Positions 33,349 through 41,381 of a stretch of 53,223 nt of DNA are shown one piece after another. The notes beneath the pieces are model-generated. The model made no database searches. It worked only from the letters and a program-made list of their open reading frames with translations, and had not been told where the DNA came from. The translations under genes were made by a program, and so were the position numbers. Source of the stretch: a virus; IMG/VR virus record IMGVR_UViG_3300048550_000310, positions 1-53,223 of that record, one strand, 5' to 3'. Within the stretch, counting starts at the first letter, position 1; each line of letters starts with the position of its first letter.

Positions 33349-33881
33349 CGCTTAGAGTTCATTTCAAGACGGGACTTGATCTGATTATACCCCGTATCCG
33401 TGTCTCCGTCAACTGTAAAGACATGATTGTAACCTGATTTCTCAATGATCTTATCTTTGATATCCATCTGACGTTTCTCTTTTGCAATACGTCTTAGGAA
33501 AGCATAGTATACAATCTGTGTAAAATAAGCAAAGGGGTTTTTAGATTTTTCGGGATTGAAGTTATCAATATATTGAATACAATTTTCAATACCATCGCAA
33601 ATCATATCATCTTTATACATGTAGTTAATAAAGTTTGGACGATATGATAGGTGAGTTGCAATCTTAAGAAAACAACTTCCAATGTAGTTTCCTACTCTAG
33701 GTTTATTGGGACTCTTCCAATTTTTTAAAATAGTAAATTGTTCATCAGAATCTAGATCAGAAAACCCTTCGATCTCTTTTTCTGCTACTGTAAATACCCT
33801 TTGTTTGTACTTGACGATAGCCGCCAAAAACTCTTGGTTATCTACATAATGTTGTTTTTGTGTTTTTTTGACGGTTCGCAT
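33345..33881 (-). CDS. 55: Late sigma factor gp55
   Basis: 178 aa. The central block (DDMICDGIENCIQYIDNFNPEKSKNPFAYFTQIVYYAFLRRI, read as a whole) carries the sigma region-2-like signature of T4 gp55: FDP/FNPEKS-NPFAYFTQI-Y-AFLRRI. It directs host RNA polymerase to TATAAATA late promoters, five of which I see before virion genes here. It is driven by a strong early-type promoter at 33904-33931. Confidence 0.93.
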   Translation of the reverse strand: MRTVKKTQKQHYVDNQEFLAAIVKYKQRVFTVAEKEIEGFSDLDSDEQFTILKNWKSPNKPRVGNYIGSCFLKIATHLSYRPNFINYMYKDDMICDGIENCIQYIDNFNPEKSKNPFAYFTQIVYYAFLRRIAKEKRQMDIKDKIIEKSGYNHVFTVDGDTDTGYNQIKSRLEMNSKR

Positions 33882-33903
33882 ATTCTGATATTGCTTTATT
33901 TAC

Positions 33904-33931
33904 ATTATAACACACTTGACAAGTATGTCAA
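33904..33931 (-). promoter_or_regulatory. Consensus sigma70 promoter of gp55 operon
   Basis: Minus strand: TTGACA (33926-33931), 16-nt spacer, TATAAT (33904-33909), both perfect consensus. The -10 ends 23 nt before the gp55 ATG. A TTGAC-N6-GTCAA inverted repeat (33916-33931) covers the -35 and the start of the spacer, which could be an operator. Confidence 0.85.
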
Positions 33932-33970
33932 TCTTGTGTAGAATAACCATGTCGGGGGTTCAGAGATATA

Positions 33971-34396
33971 TTAGCTCTTATATATTCTTTCAAATAACTT
34001 TCTAGCAGCATCAATCTTTCCTAGATATCCTGATGTTTTATCTGGATCTGTTTGAATACTTTTCTTTAATTTTTCAGAATCACCATCCGACATAATGTAT
34101 GCCTCATACATAACAATAACTTCTTTACTCATTGTAGAGATAGTCATGATATCCTTTTCTCGTAAGATAAAGAAATCATCATCAGACATTTGTTGCCACT
34201 TGGCGAACCCAATGCCGCGTGCCATTTTATGTTCATCAATTTCTTTGGTGACCATTTGAATAGCTACAGGTTCCTGAATGAATACAATAGTTTCATCATT
34301 ATCTTCGGTCAAAACTGCTTTGCCGAGAACTTCTTCTCCACTAACCAGTTTGAAGATTCCGTAAAATTCTTCGTCGTGTTTTGCGTAATTAATCAT
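33971..34396 (-). CDS. Sm-like small protein, 141 aa (paralog 4)
   Basis: EFYGIFKLVSGEEVLGKAVLTED, then IVFIQEPVAI, then a FAKWQQM turn and FFILREKDIMTISTMSKEVIVMYEAYI. The SGExx(L/I) opening and the closing strand plus (E)xxxxY match the paralogs near 16.9-17.5 kb and 23.9 kb. A helical tail (residues 110-141) is extra. It is last in the UvsY-UvsW operon, upstream of the gp55 promoter. Function is unknown. Confidence 0.7.
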   Translation of the reverse strand: MINYAKHDEEFYGIFKLVSGEEVLGKAVLTEDNDETIVFIQEPVAIQMVTKEIDEHKMARGIGFAKWQQMSDDDFFILREKDIMTISTMSKEVIVMYEAYIMSDGDSEKLKKSIQTDPDKTSGYLGKIDAARKLFERIYKS

Positions 34397-35864
34397 AAGC
34401 TTTTACTTTGACATCTATGATCTCATAATTAAATTTTTCTTGATTATAAATCTTGACTCTCTCCATTAGATGATTCAATGTGTAATTGTTTCCTCTGTCT
34501 GTAGAGATATCATCAGCAATATCATATAATGTTGCTTGTGATTTATTTTCGCCTTTCCTTAATACACGACCAATAGATTGTAGGTTGCGTACTCTGGACT
34601 TAGAAGGACTGGCAAAAATAACGTTATGTAATTTTTTTATATTGATTCCCGTAGAGAAGGTTCCGTATGAAGCAATGATAATTGAGTTGTCTGATTGTTC
34701 GGTTAACAATCTAATTCTTTCACGGTCTTCAACATCGACACCACCATGAACAAAATGAACCGGTCGGTCGGTATGACTATTTATCGATTCGTGAAGAGGT
34801 ACTCCGTGACGCTCTACATAGTTGAAGAGAACTAGCGTGTTCCCCTTTAAATCACATGCAAGATTGCGGATAAATTTATTCCTACCTTCATGTTCAATTA
34901 GATATTCAATCTCATTTTGATATCCTTCAAATAGCTTTTCCTCATGCTTTATCAGAACAATCTTTACTTTGAGTTTTGCAATATAACCTTGCTTCATCAA
35001 TTCATTAGTTCTAGTAACCTGAGAACATTTCCCAAACAAACCTTCTAATACAAGTTGATTGACATTTGCACCATCTAAAGTACCTGTAAATCCAATACGA
35101 TATTTACATTCATGCAACTTACCCATCAAAGAACTCAGAGATTTAGCTTTGAAAAGGTGCGCCTCGTCACCGATGACAACATCAAACCTGTCAAACCACT
35201 TACGCGGTTCCTTATAGATAGATTGCCAAGTGGTAATTACCACCTGATGGTCCGTGTATTTTTCCTGCCCACCGTATATCTTGTGGCAGTATTCGGACGC
35301 CACCCATCCGTATTCTTCAAAGTCCTTATACATCTGCTCGACAAGCGAAGTAGTTGGAACTACGATTAATACTTCTCTACCTACATTTACATGAAAGCGT
35401 ACCAATGAATAGATCATTAGAGACTTACCTGATGCTGTCGGTGATAGTAGCAATCGCCTATTGTATTTCAGTGCTTCGTATATTGCCTTATACTGATAAT
35501 CCCGAACCTTTAGTTGATGGGGCAATCGTAGGGACTTTACAAATCCAACTACAGACTCAGGAGTAATAAAACCATTATCCTCTAAAGGGTGACCAAAATA
35601 TTTACACTCTTCTATCCTATACCTATACTTTTTTTCTTCTGCCCAATCGAGAAGATAATCGATTAGACCACAATAAATCTCTCCTGTTGCTGGAGAGTAT
35701 AAACGTATCTTACCATCCCACCCTTTATATCGTCGGGTTTTCTGCATGAATTTAGCAGACTCCACCTCAAAGGTAAAAAAGTCTGCTAACTCATAATTTA
35801 ATCCTGGTTCTGCTTCAATTTTAAGATAAACTTCATTTTTCTTCCGGATGACAAGATCATACAT
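34389..35864 (-). CDS. uvsW: UvsW DNA helicase
   Basis: 491 aa. Superfamily 2 helicase: SPTASGKSLMIYSL (motif I), VVPTTSLVEQM (Ia), GDEAHLF (motif II, DEAH), GFTGTLDG (motif III), and QSIGRVLRKGENK (motif VI). The N-terminal 90 residues are the UvsW-specific domain. It reverses forks, unwinds R-loops and shifts T4 replication from origin to recombination mode. It follows UvsY, with which it cooperates. Confidence 0.94.
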   Translation of the reverse strand: MYDLVIRKKNEVYLKIEAEPGLNYELADFFTFEVESAKFMQKTRRYKGWDGKIRLYSPATGEIYCGLIDYLLDWAEEKKYRYRIEECKYFGHPLEDNGFITPESVVGFVKSLRLPHQLKVRDYQYKAIYEALKYNRRLLLSPTASGKSLMIYSLVRFHVNVGREVLIVVPTTSLVEQMYKDFEEYGWVASEYCHKIYGGQEKYTDHQVVITTWQSIYKEPRKWFDRFDVVIGDEAHLFKAKSLSSLMGKLHECKYRIGFTGTLDGANVNQLVLEGLFGKCSQVTRTNELMKQGYIAKLKVKIVLIKHEEKLFEGYQNEIEYLIEHEGRNKFIRNLACDLKGNTLVLFNYVERHGVPLHESINSHTDRPVHFVHGGVDVEDRERIRLLTEQSDNSIIIASYGTFSTGINIKKLHNVIFASPSKSRVRNLQSIGRVLRKGENKSQATLYDIADDISTDRGNNYTLNHLMERVKIYNQEKFNYEIIDVKVKAYD

Positions 35865-35867
35865 TAA

Positions 35868-36296
35868 TTACATACCAGATTGAAATCTCTTCCATTCGAT
35901 AGCGTTTTTAATATGATAAGTGCGGCTGTTAATCATCCGCAAAACGCCGTCCAAAAAGAAGAGAACCTGTTCTATGTAGTCGATTTTATATTGAATCTTT
36001 TGAACCTCCTCGTCCGCTTCAATGAACATGGAGATTTCATCCTTTGCTGTTAGTTTGTAATCAAAAGGCATTTGCTTATACACCGATGCTGGTGCTTTCC
36101 CTTTGTAATATAACCATTTATCTCTAAGCAATCTTTTCATTTCTAATTCCCTTTCCTTTTTCATAAGAGAATATGTATTATGAAACTCCATATATTTCAT
36201 ATGAAGTTGGGGAATTGCAATTGAGTCATTATCATGAAGATCATCATCCAGTTTGGAATCAGTCTTCCACATGTTTTGAAGGTTTTCTAGATTCAT
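35868..36296 (-). CDS. uvsY: UvsY recombination mediator
   Basis: 142 aa. MNLENLQNMWKTDSKLDDD and the C-terminal IDYIEQVLFFLDGVLRMINSRTYHIKNAIEWKRFQSG align by eye with T4 UvsY, including the basic patch in the middle (KKERELEMKRLLRDKWLYYKG). It loads UvsX on gp32-covered ssDNA. It overlaps the preceding 66-aa gene by 38 nt. Confidence 0.9.
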   Translation of the reverse strand: MNLENLQNMWKTDSKLDDDLHDNDSIAIPQLHMKYMEFHNTYSLMKKERELEMKRLLRDKWLYYKGKAPASVYKQMPFDYKLTAKDEISMFIEADEEVQKIQYKIDYIEQVLFFLDGVLRMINSRTYHIKNAIEWKRFQSGM

Positions 36297-36459
36297 AACG
36301 ATACTTAAGTGCTTGTAGGTGCCATGCTTGCGCTAAACTTTTGGGTCCATCCTGTAAGAGTATTCTCTCTTCGGGTGTAAGGACCCAATGATCAAGCATG
36401 TATTGTTTCCATTCAGGAATATCAGAGTTTTTCTGTTCTATTCGGTTTTCTGATTTCAT
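36259..36459 (-). CDS. Small hypothetical, 66 aa
   Basis: From ATG 36457-36459: MKSENRIEQKNSDIPEWKQYMLDHWVLTPEERILLQDGPKSL..., a charged helical protein. It overlaps the gp3-like gene by 38 nt and UvsY by 38 nt in other frames. No clear ribosome-binding site. Not recognised; the tryptophan-rich DHWVLTPEERILL core looks folded. Confidence 0.55.
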   Translation of the reverse strand: MKSENRIEQKNSDIPEWKQYMLDHWVLTPEERILLQDGPKSLAQAWHLQALKYRYESRKPSKHVED

Positions 36460-36973
36460 AATAGTTGTACTTAAATGTTGCTGTGGCACGCATATACTCA
36501 TTATCCATCATACTAACATTGAACGTTAATGTACTCAAACTTACAGGAAATAAATCTTTAAATACAACATCAAAGTTATGAAGATTATTGTTATTCAATA
36601 CTTGTAATGTTGCATCACTAGTAAGGGGATTGTCTCTGGGTGCTCTACTCTTTTCAATTTCCCATATGGCGCGAGATTCAAATTCCGCTGGTGTACCTAC
36701 TGCCTCTAACCATTTGTAGATTTGCAGGTAATTTGTAAGGTCTTCGTCAATTAAAAATTCAACTTCAAGATCCATAAATTGTGCATTACCATCCAAACGC
36801 ATTGGAGCCATGCCCGGAGTTGGAATGTCAATTGACCCAACAGTAAGAGTTGGAATAGAAGTTGATTGGCACAAATATGAAATCTTTCGTGCCTTCTCCA
36901 AAACGAATAAAAATCCAATTGGAGATAAGTAATTTCTATTTTGTACTTGTGCTTCGTACCAATTCTCAGTCAT
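36422..36973 (-). CDS. 3: gp3-like tail completion/sheath stabiliser protein
   Basis: 183 aa. NWYEAQVQNRNYLSPIGFLFVLEKARKI and VEFLIDEDLTNYLQIYKWLEAVG recall cyanophage proteins labelled tail completion and sheath stabiliser (gp3). The plan IP-L--G---IP--G-----L-G---F--L-V-FL-D-----Y--I--W also resembles the three gp19-type proteins here, consistent with a tail-tube-like fold. In T4, gp3 caps the top of the tail tube. The gene sits between gp23 and UvsY, as in other cyanophages. Confidence 0.7.
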   Translation of the reverse strand: MTENWYEAQVQNRNYLSPIGFLFVLEKARKISYLCQSTSIPTLTVGSIDIPTPGMAPMRLDGNAQFMDLEVEFLIDEDLTNYLQIYKWLEAVGTPAEFESRAIWEIEKSRAPRDNPLTSDATLQVLNNNNLHNFDVVFKDLFPVSLSTLTFNVSMMDNEYMRATATFKYNYYEIRKPNRTEKL

Positions 36974-37170
36974 TTCCTACCTCCAATTTCATCCCACATT
37001 TGCTGTACCATATCTACATGAGGTGGTGTTTCATAAGGTGGCGCTGGTTGTGATTGCCACTTGTCAATTGCTTCCTGTGTAGGCACCTCAATTCTGAAAG
37101 GAACGTTGTCCTCTTCAAACTCCTTATTCATATCAATATATGTTTGGGGAGTAATTTTAATTTCAGTCAC
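36970..37170 (-). CDS. Small hypothetical, 66 aa, GTG start
   Basis: Start taken at GTG 37168-37170, with GGAGG 4 nt before it, overlapping the upstream stop by 8 nt; a longer form from ATG 37185 (71 aa) has no ribosome-binding site. VTEIKITPQTYIDMNKEFEEDNVPF..., then a Pro-rich tail (WQSQPAPPYETPPHVD). Joined to the gp3-like gene by ATGA. Not recognised. Confidence 0.55.
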   Translation of the reverse strand: MTEIKITPQTYIDMNKEFEEDNVPFRIEVPTQEAIDKWQSQPAPPYETPPHVDMVQQMWDEIGGRK

Positions 37171-37477
37171 GTTGCCTCCAGTCATCAGGTTTGTCTTGGT
37201 GAAACCAACTCTTGATATCGTCAGCATCAGTAAATCCCCTTTTATGGTTGGATGGGTCGGGATCACCTAACCCCATCCTATTCAGAAAATCGTCTGTGCT
37301 GCCCTCTTCAATGTTTTGTGATGCTTGGCGTCTTGCCATTTTTAACATCTCATTAGCAGATGTATTTGCCTTAGCAAGTTTCTGCGCCCAGATCATATCA
37401 TCTAGTTTTACATCATCATTGTTTGCGATACGTTTACAAATAAATTCTAGTCGTAGTCTGTAATTTGTAGACAGCAT
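37163..37477 (-). CDS. Conserved cyanophage hypothetical, 104 aa
   Basis: From ATG 37475-37477 (AGGTAAG 5 nt upstream; an in-frame GTG 6 nt earlier is less likely). MLSTNYRLRLEFICKRIANNDDVKLDDMIWAQKLAKAN looks helical; the tail contains GLGDPDPSNHKRGFTDADDIKSWF. First gene after a terminator and a TATAAATA motif, so probably part of a late transcript with the gp3-like gene. Function is unknown. Confidence 0.65.
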   Translation of the reverse strand: MLSTNYRLRLEFICKRIANNDDVKLDDMIWAQKLAKANTSANEMLKMARRQASQNIEEGSTDDFLNRMGLGDPDPSNHKRGFTDADDIKSWFHQDKPDDWRQRD

Positions 37478-37511
37478 AGACACTTACCTTTCACCTTAGA
37501 TATTTAGCTAT

Positions 37512-37536
37512 AAAAAAAGGGGGACCAAAGTCCCCC
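37512..37536 (-). terminator. Strong rho-independent terminator
   Basis: Minus strand: GGGGGAC, loop TTTG, GTCCCCC, then seven T. It ends transcription of the 52-aa gene. A TATAAATA motif lies only 25 nt upstream of the hairpin, so late RNA may begin just before it. Confidence 0.85.
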
Positions 37537-37560
37537 AACACTTCCTTCACACGGTATATT

Positions 37561-37568
37561 TATTTATA
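37561..37568 (-). promoter_or_regulatory. T4-type late promoter (TATAAATA)
   Basis: TATAAATA on the minus strand, between the stop of the 52-aa gene and the terminator hairpin at 37512-37536. It could start late RNA for the 104-aa, 66-aa and gp3-like genes if the hairpin, then at the extreme 5' end, does not stop polymerase. Confidence 0.55.
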
Positions 37569-37577
37569 AGGTTTCGT

Positions 37578-37736
37578 TCATAAAAGCACCTCTTTACAGA
37601 TTCTTTTACATGATGCTTGATGTGTATCGGTACACTCAATTAGACATTCATAGTAGTCATTGATTTTTTCTAGTTCTGTGGAATCTTCAAAGTGTGTCCA
37701 TTCATATAATTGATTTCTAGAGGTAAGATTGTTCAT
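37578..37736 (-). CDS. Cysteine-rich microprotein, 52 aa
   Basis: ATG at 37734-37736, stop 37578-37580. MNNLTSRNQLYEWTHFEDSTELE..., then YYECLIECTDTHQASCKRICKEVLL. Four cysteines in a C-x4-C...C-x3-C pattern suggest a helical hairpin with disulfides or a metal site. It has its own sigma70-like promoter (37803-37831) and a terminator (37512-37536), so it is a separate unit just after the capsid gene. Not recognised by function. Confidence 0.65.
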   Translation of the reverse strand: MNNLTSRNQLYEWTHFEDSTELEKINDYYECLIECTDTHQASCKRICKEVLL

Positions 37737-37802
37737 AGGTTTTACTTTTGTAAATGTGACTCATGATGTAATTTGTGTTTGGGTTCATTGGGTCACCTCA
37801 TA

Positions 37803-37831
37803 ATTCTATACTATCTAGGTTAGCATGTCAG
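37803..37831 (-). promoter_or_regulatory. Sigma70-type promoter of the 52-aa gene
   Basis: Minus strand: CTGACA (37826-37831), 17-nt spacer, TAGAAT (37803-37808), one mismatch per box. It lies between the capsid-gene terminator and the 52-aa gene, giving a leader of roughly 60 nt. Confidence 0.6.
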
Positions 37832-37872
37832 TAATTCCTGACTTCATGCAACGAATATTTATGCCTAGACAT

Positions 37873-37897
37873 AAAAAAAGGACCCCGAAGGGTCCCA
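37873..37897 (-). terminator. Terminator after major capsid gene
   Basis: Minus strand: GGACCC, loop TTCG, GGGTCC, then seven T. A short GC-rich stem with a stable UUCG-type tetraloop, 21 nt after the gp23 stop. It isolates the highly expressed capsid gene from the following early-type unit. Confidence 0.85.
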
Positions 37898-37917
37898 GAG
37901 TTGTGTATCCTGATGGA

Positions 37918-39297
37918 TCACATGAGGTTTGCAACCTGTACACGACGGTAATACTTGTTGGCGTTGGCGGTAAGAGCGCCAGAACCTTGAGTAAGACCAC
38001 CAGAGAAGGGGTTCGAGACCATGCCGTAGCGAGTCTTGAAGCCGATCTTGGGCTGGAAGGTGTTAGGGTTGATTGCACGAACCTGCTGGAGAGGAACGTA
38101 AGGGCAATAGAACAGACCAGCGTCATAAGGAGAAGTACCCTTATAACCAGCAACGTAGAAGTGCTTATCAGCAACGTTTGCAGAGTAAGGATCAACATAG
38201 ACCTTGATGCGACCGTTGAGCGTACCAACCAGAGTGCTGGAGGTATCATCAACTGCAGTCAGAGAGTTGTTGCCGTTCAGAGCAGGGGTGTAATCAAGAA
38301 CACCAGCCATACCCAGAGCAGAAGCAACGTCTGCAGAGCAGATCAGGATGTTGCCCTTCCCGCGACGAGTTTGCTGACCGATTGCGTTAGCATCTCTTTC
38401 GATCTGGAACAGAAGTCCTTTGAACTTCTCAACAGACCAACGACCATTAGAGTCAACGTCAAGGTCGAAGATACCTGCAGATGCAGTGTTGTTCTGAGCA
38501 CCAGCAACAGCGTTGGTGTAGATGGTACGAACAACTTCTCTGTTGATTTCAGCGAGGATCTCAGTAGAGAGGATGTTGCTCAGTTCCTGCTCAGCATCCA
38601 GACCATGAATTGCCTTCAGGTCTTGTGCGAGTTCGATGCTGTACTCAGCTTTCAGGGCACGAGCCTTTGCTGTTACAGTGACCTTCTCGATCGAGAAGCC
38701 CATTTCACGGAACTCGCTTCCAGAGGTAGCGTCGTCCAGACCCTCAACAGTAGCAGTGCTCATGCCTTGAGCATCGCCAGTCAGTTCGTAGGTGCCAGGA
38801 GAACCGTCGTTCAGAACTGAAGGGTTGTTACCCTCAGCGTCGTTATTAGCAGAGCTAGAAGCACCAGGATCGTAGGAGGTGCCAGCACCACCAGAGAAAC
38901 CAGCGTTGGGCTCATTGAAGAATGCCTCGTCATAACCGCCAGCACCGGGATTGCGCTCGCTACCATAGTTGGTACGCATTGCGAAGATCAGTCCGGTAGG
39001 ACCAGTCATCGGTTGAACGCCAGCGATATCATAGGCGATTAGTTGGGGCATGGAGCGTCTGATCAGCGAGATCAGAACGGGGTCGAAACCAGCAACAGGA
39101 CCACCAGCGGTCGAAGCGCCGGTATAGCCGGTTGTTTGAAGAGTCTCGTTAAGAACTGAAGCTTCTTCAGTTAAGGCTTTTTCTTGGTTTTCCAGAAGTT
39201 GTGCGACTACGCCTTTCTTATAGGAATCACCGATCTCGGGTAGAGCATCGTGTTCCAGAACGGGTGCCCACTTCTCCTGAAGATTTTGGATTGACAT
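37918..39297 (-). CDS. 23: Major capsid protein gp23
   Basis: 459 aa, typical for cyanophage gp23. MSIQNLQEKWAPVLEHDALPEI begins the delta domain; LISLIRRSMPQLIAYDIAGVQPMTGPTGLIFAMR is the signature used in gp23 PCR surveys. The HK97-type core follows, ending KYYRRVQVANLM. In T4 it is cut by the gp21 protease after assembly; I could not place the site with confidence here. Base composition is richer in GC than its neighbours, usual for this highly expressed gene. Confidence 0.96.
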   Translation of the reverse strand: MSIQNLQEKWAPVLEHDALPEIGDSYKKGVVAQLLENQEKALTEEASVLNETLQTTGYTGASTAGGPVAGFDPVLISLIRRSMPQLIAYDIAGVQPMTGPTGLIFAMRTNYGSERNPGAGGYDEAFFNEPNAGFSGGAGTSYDPGASSSANNDAEGNNPSVLNDGSPGTYELTGDAQGMSTATVEGLDDATSGSEFREMGFSIEKVTVTAKARALKAEYSIELAQDLKAIHGLDAEQELSNILSTEILAEINREVVRTIYTNAVAGAQNNTASAGIFDLDVDSNGRWSVEKFKGLLFQIERDANAIGQQTRRGKGNILICSADVASALGMAGVLDYTPALNGNNSLTAVDDTSSTLVGTLNGRIKVYVDPYSANVADKHFYVAGYKGTSPYDAGLFYCPYVPLQQVRAINPNTFQPKIGFKTRYGMVSNPFSGGLTQGSGALTANANKYYRRVQVANLM

Positions 39298-39327
39298 TTG
39301 TAATCTCCGAGTTAAAGTAGTTTTTAA

Positions 39328-40347
39328 TTATTTGGACCAGCGAGCAATCGCATCGACGTATTTACCCATCGTGCCGCTTGCTGTGCTTTCGATAAGGGGT
39401 TCAGAGACTTCTTCAGTGGGGTCAGCAGAATATTCTACATCAGCCTTTCTAGTGAAGTATGATTCCTTAATCGTCTCGACTTTAGTTTTAAAGTCTTCTT
39501 CAGTTTCAAACTCAACACCCTCAGTAAGAGAAGCTAACTTCTCTTTTTGGGTCTCAGCGAGTCCCGTAGCGCATTCGTTCACAATTTCCATTTTAACAAA
39601 TTCACCAAGTTGCTTATTCAAAGCAATATTGGCGTCGATTTGCTCGTTGAGTTTATCTTCCATCTCATCAAGCTCAACTGCCAGACCATCTAGCAAGTTG
39701 AATTTCTCTTCGGGAACACCAACATTGTGCTCCACAAAAAGATCTCTTAGACCGTTGAAGAGTGACTCCGCAATATCAGACTTGATGCCATGTTCAATCT
39801 GGAGAGTATTTTCCTCAATCCAAGATTGTGCGGCGTAAGTCAGGTAGTCATCAACCTTCTCGGCCAATTCTGTTTTGATCTGCTCTACCTCTTCGGTAAG
39901 AGTAGATTCAAATGCTTCTTGCAATGCAGCGACTTCTACATTGACTTTTGAGGTGACTGCAGCTTCAAAAATTGTTACTGCACGCTCTCTGAATTCTTCT
40001 GAGAGGTCTTCACCTGCGACAAGAGCGTCAACATCTTCAGTAAAGTCGTACTCGGTTTCAGTGAGGACTTCTTCTTCATCTTCGTATCCCTCTTGTTTTG
40101 CAGATGCAGCAGATGGTTTCGTGGACAAGGACTTAGAACCTTCATGACCTACCGAACGAGCGGCGGATGAACCAGCGTTCTTAGTACCTTTTGCGCCTTC
40201 CAGCGAATCGGTTGTCACATCGATTACCTTGGCGGCACCACCTTTAGAGGTATCGATCTTTTCACCGGGTTTTGCGTTTTTGGTGACAGCGTTGGAACCT
40301 TCTTCCAACTCCTGTGCCTCAAACTCTCTATCGAGGGATTCAGACAT
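39328..40347 (-). CDS. 22: Prohead core scaffold gp22
   Basis: 339 aa from ATG 40345-40347 (MSESLDREFEAQELEEGSN), with GGAG 8 nt upstream; an in-frame ATG at 40368 is less likely. Highly acidic, coiled-coil protein (EVAALQEAFESTLTEEVEQIK...). Several [LI]xE|[AG] sites (LEE|G, IFE|A, LQE|A, LTE|G) fit its expected destruction by gp21. It forms the inner scaffold on which gp23 assembles. TATAAATA lies at 40385-40392. Confidence 0.88.
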   Translation of the reverse strand: MSESLDREFEAQELEEGSNAVTKNAKPGEKIDTSKGGAAKVIDVTTDSLEGAKGTKNAGSSAARSVGHEGSKSLSTKPSAASAKQEGYEDEEEVLTETEYDFTEDVDALVAGEDLSEEFRERAVTIFEAAVTSKVNVEVAALQEAFESTLTEEVEQIKTELAEKVDDYLTYAAQSWIEENTLQIEHGIKSDIAESLFNGLRDLFVEHNVGVPEEKFNLLDGLAVELDEMEDKLNEQIDANIALNKQLGEFVKMEIVNECATGLAETQKEKLASLTEGVEFETEEDFKTKVETIKESYFTRKADVEYSADPTEEVSEPLIESTASGTMGKYVDAIARWSK

Positions 40348-40384
40348 TTGATATTCTCCGTTATGCATTAGCTTTGTCTATGTT

Positions 40385-40392
40385 TATTTATA
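40385..40392 (-). promoter_or_regulatory. T4-type late promoter of gp22-gp23
   Basis: TATAAATA on the minus strand, 38 nt before the gp22 ATG at 40347 and just downstream of the gp21 stop (40395). Confidence 0.65.
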
Positions 40393-40394
40393 AA

Positions 40395-41039
40395 TCACAA
40401 ACTCTTTAAAAATCTCGCAAACGCGGAAACTTTGCGTTCTTGAAGATTGATAAGAGTTGCTTCATCAATTTCAGTTTTGATTTGAGCAACAGCCGCCTCT
40501 TTGAGGATGCCATTATCCCAAACCCATTCTTTTCCTTCCATAATACCGTCAACAAATGCATCAGGAGCAGAAGGATCAGCAACGATATCAGCTGCAGTAG
40601 CAAGCATGAAATCGTCCGCAACCATGTTGCAGTTTTCCTTTTTAATAATAGAACCCATACCTCTGGATGAAACACCCAGTTTTACACCTTCATCGAGTAG
40701 ATTTTTTGCAATTTTCCCCATAGGTGTATCTAGGAGTTTTGCACGACCGACGAAGTTGGTTCCATCTTCCGACAGAGATGTAATCTTATGTGATACTCTA
40801 TCGAGATTGATAGAGGGACCATCGGGATGACCTAATTCACCAAGAGCACGCCCTTTGCGAATATAGTTCTCATCGTATTTAGCAACTTCGCGTGCCAAAG
40901 TTTTCATTGGGTACATTCTGCCGTTGCGGTTTCTCAATTCCGCTTGCAGAAAGATACCTTCAATGAAGTAATTCTTTTTACCATCTTTCTCTTCACAGAG
41001 AAAATCGATATTTGTAATCTCTTCGGCTATGAGTCTCAT
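40395..41039 (-). CDS. 21: Prohead core protease gp21
   Basis: 214 aa from ATG 41037-41039 (MRLIAEEITNIDFL), preceded by GAGG. U9/S78-type serine protease: catalytic histidine in LGELGHPDGP and serine in GVSSRGMGS. It matures the prohead by cutting scaffold, capsid and internal proteins after Glu at [LI]xE|[AG]. Several candidate substrates lie in this window (gp22, nucleotidyltransferase, basic proteins). Confidence 0.92.
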   Translation of the reverse strand: MRLIAEEITNIDFLCEEKDGKKNYFIEGIFLQAELRNRNGRMYPMKTLAREVAKYDENYIRKGRALGELGHPDGPSINLDRVSHKITSLSEDGTNFVGRAKLLDTPMGKIAKNLLDEGVKLGVSSRGMGSIIKKENCNMVADDFMLATAADIVADPSAPDAFVDGIMEGKEWVWDNGILKEAAVAQIKTEIDEATLINLQERKVSAFARFLKSL

Positions 41040-41043
41040 CGGT

Positions 41044-41352
41044 TTATTCCTCAGGTTCTTGTTCGTCAGTTTCATACTCTGCTTCGGGTGATTCATGAGG
41101 TTGACGTTCGTCAACATCTACATCCGTATACTCAATATCAGTTCCATCTGGAAGTTGATCTTTGAGTTCATCCGCAACACCTTGAGCAGTGTCATCTGGA
41201 TTAAATCCCCAACTCTGAACAAAATCTTGTTTTCCTTGCTGAATAGCATCATAGCTGATTGCCCCAAGAGCATCAGCAACAGAATCAATAGACTTTGCTT
41301 TTTCGTCGTTATAGATTTGATCTACAATTTGTCTGGCGATATCGCTAGGCAT
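41044..41352 (-). CDS. Acidic prohead-core-like protein, 102 aa
   Basis: MPSDIARQIVDQIYNDEKAKSIDSVADALGAISYDAIQQ is a helical head, followed by a long acidic tail (DIEYTDVDVDERQPHESPEAEYETDEQEPEE). It occupies the place of T4 gp67/gp68 between portal and protease and has a similar acidic nature, so a prohead core role is likely. Direct homology to gp67 or gp68 is not visible. Confidence 0.65.
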   Translation of the reverse strand: MPSDIARQIVDQIYNDEKAKSIDSVADALGAISYDAIQQGKQDFVQSWGFNPDDTAQGVADELKDQLPDGTDIEYTDVDVDERQPHESPEAEYETDEQEPEE

Positions 41353-41381
41353 AATAAAAGTTCAATTACGTTTACTATTTA

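Noticed and set aside
37825-38820. 331-aa open frame on the plus strand across gp23
   Set aside because: It is antisense to the major capsid gene; its length follows from the codon bias of gp23, and the sequence has no recognisable fold or ribosome-binding site.
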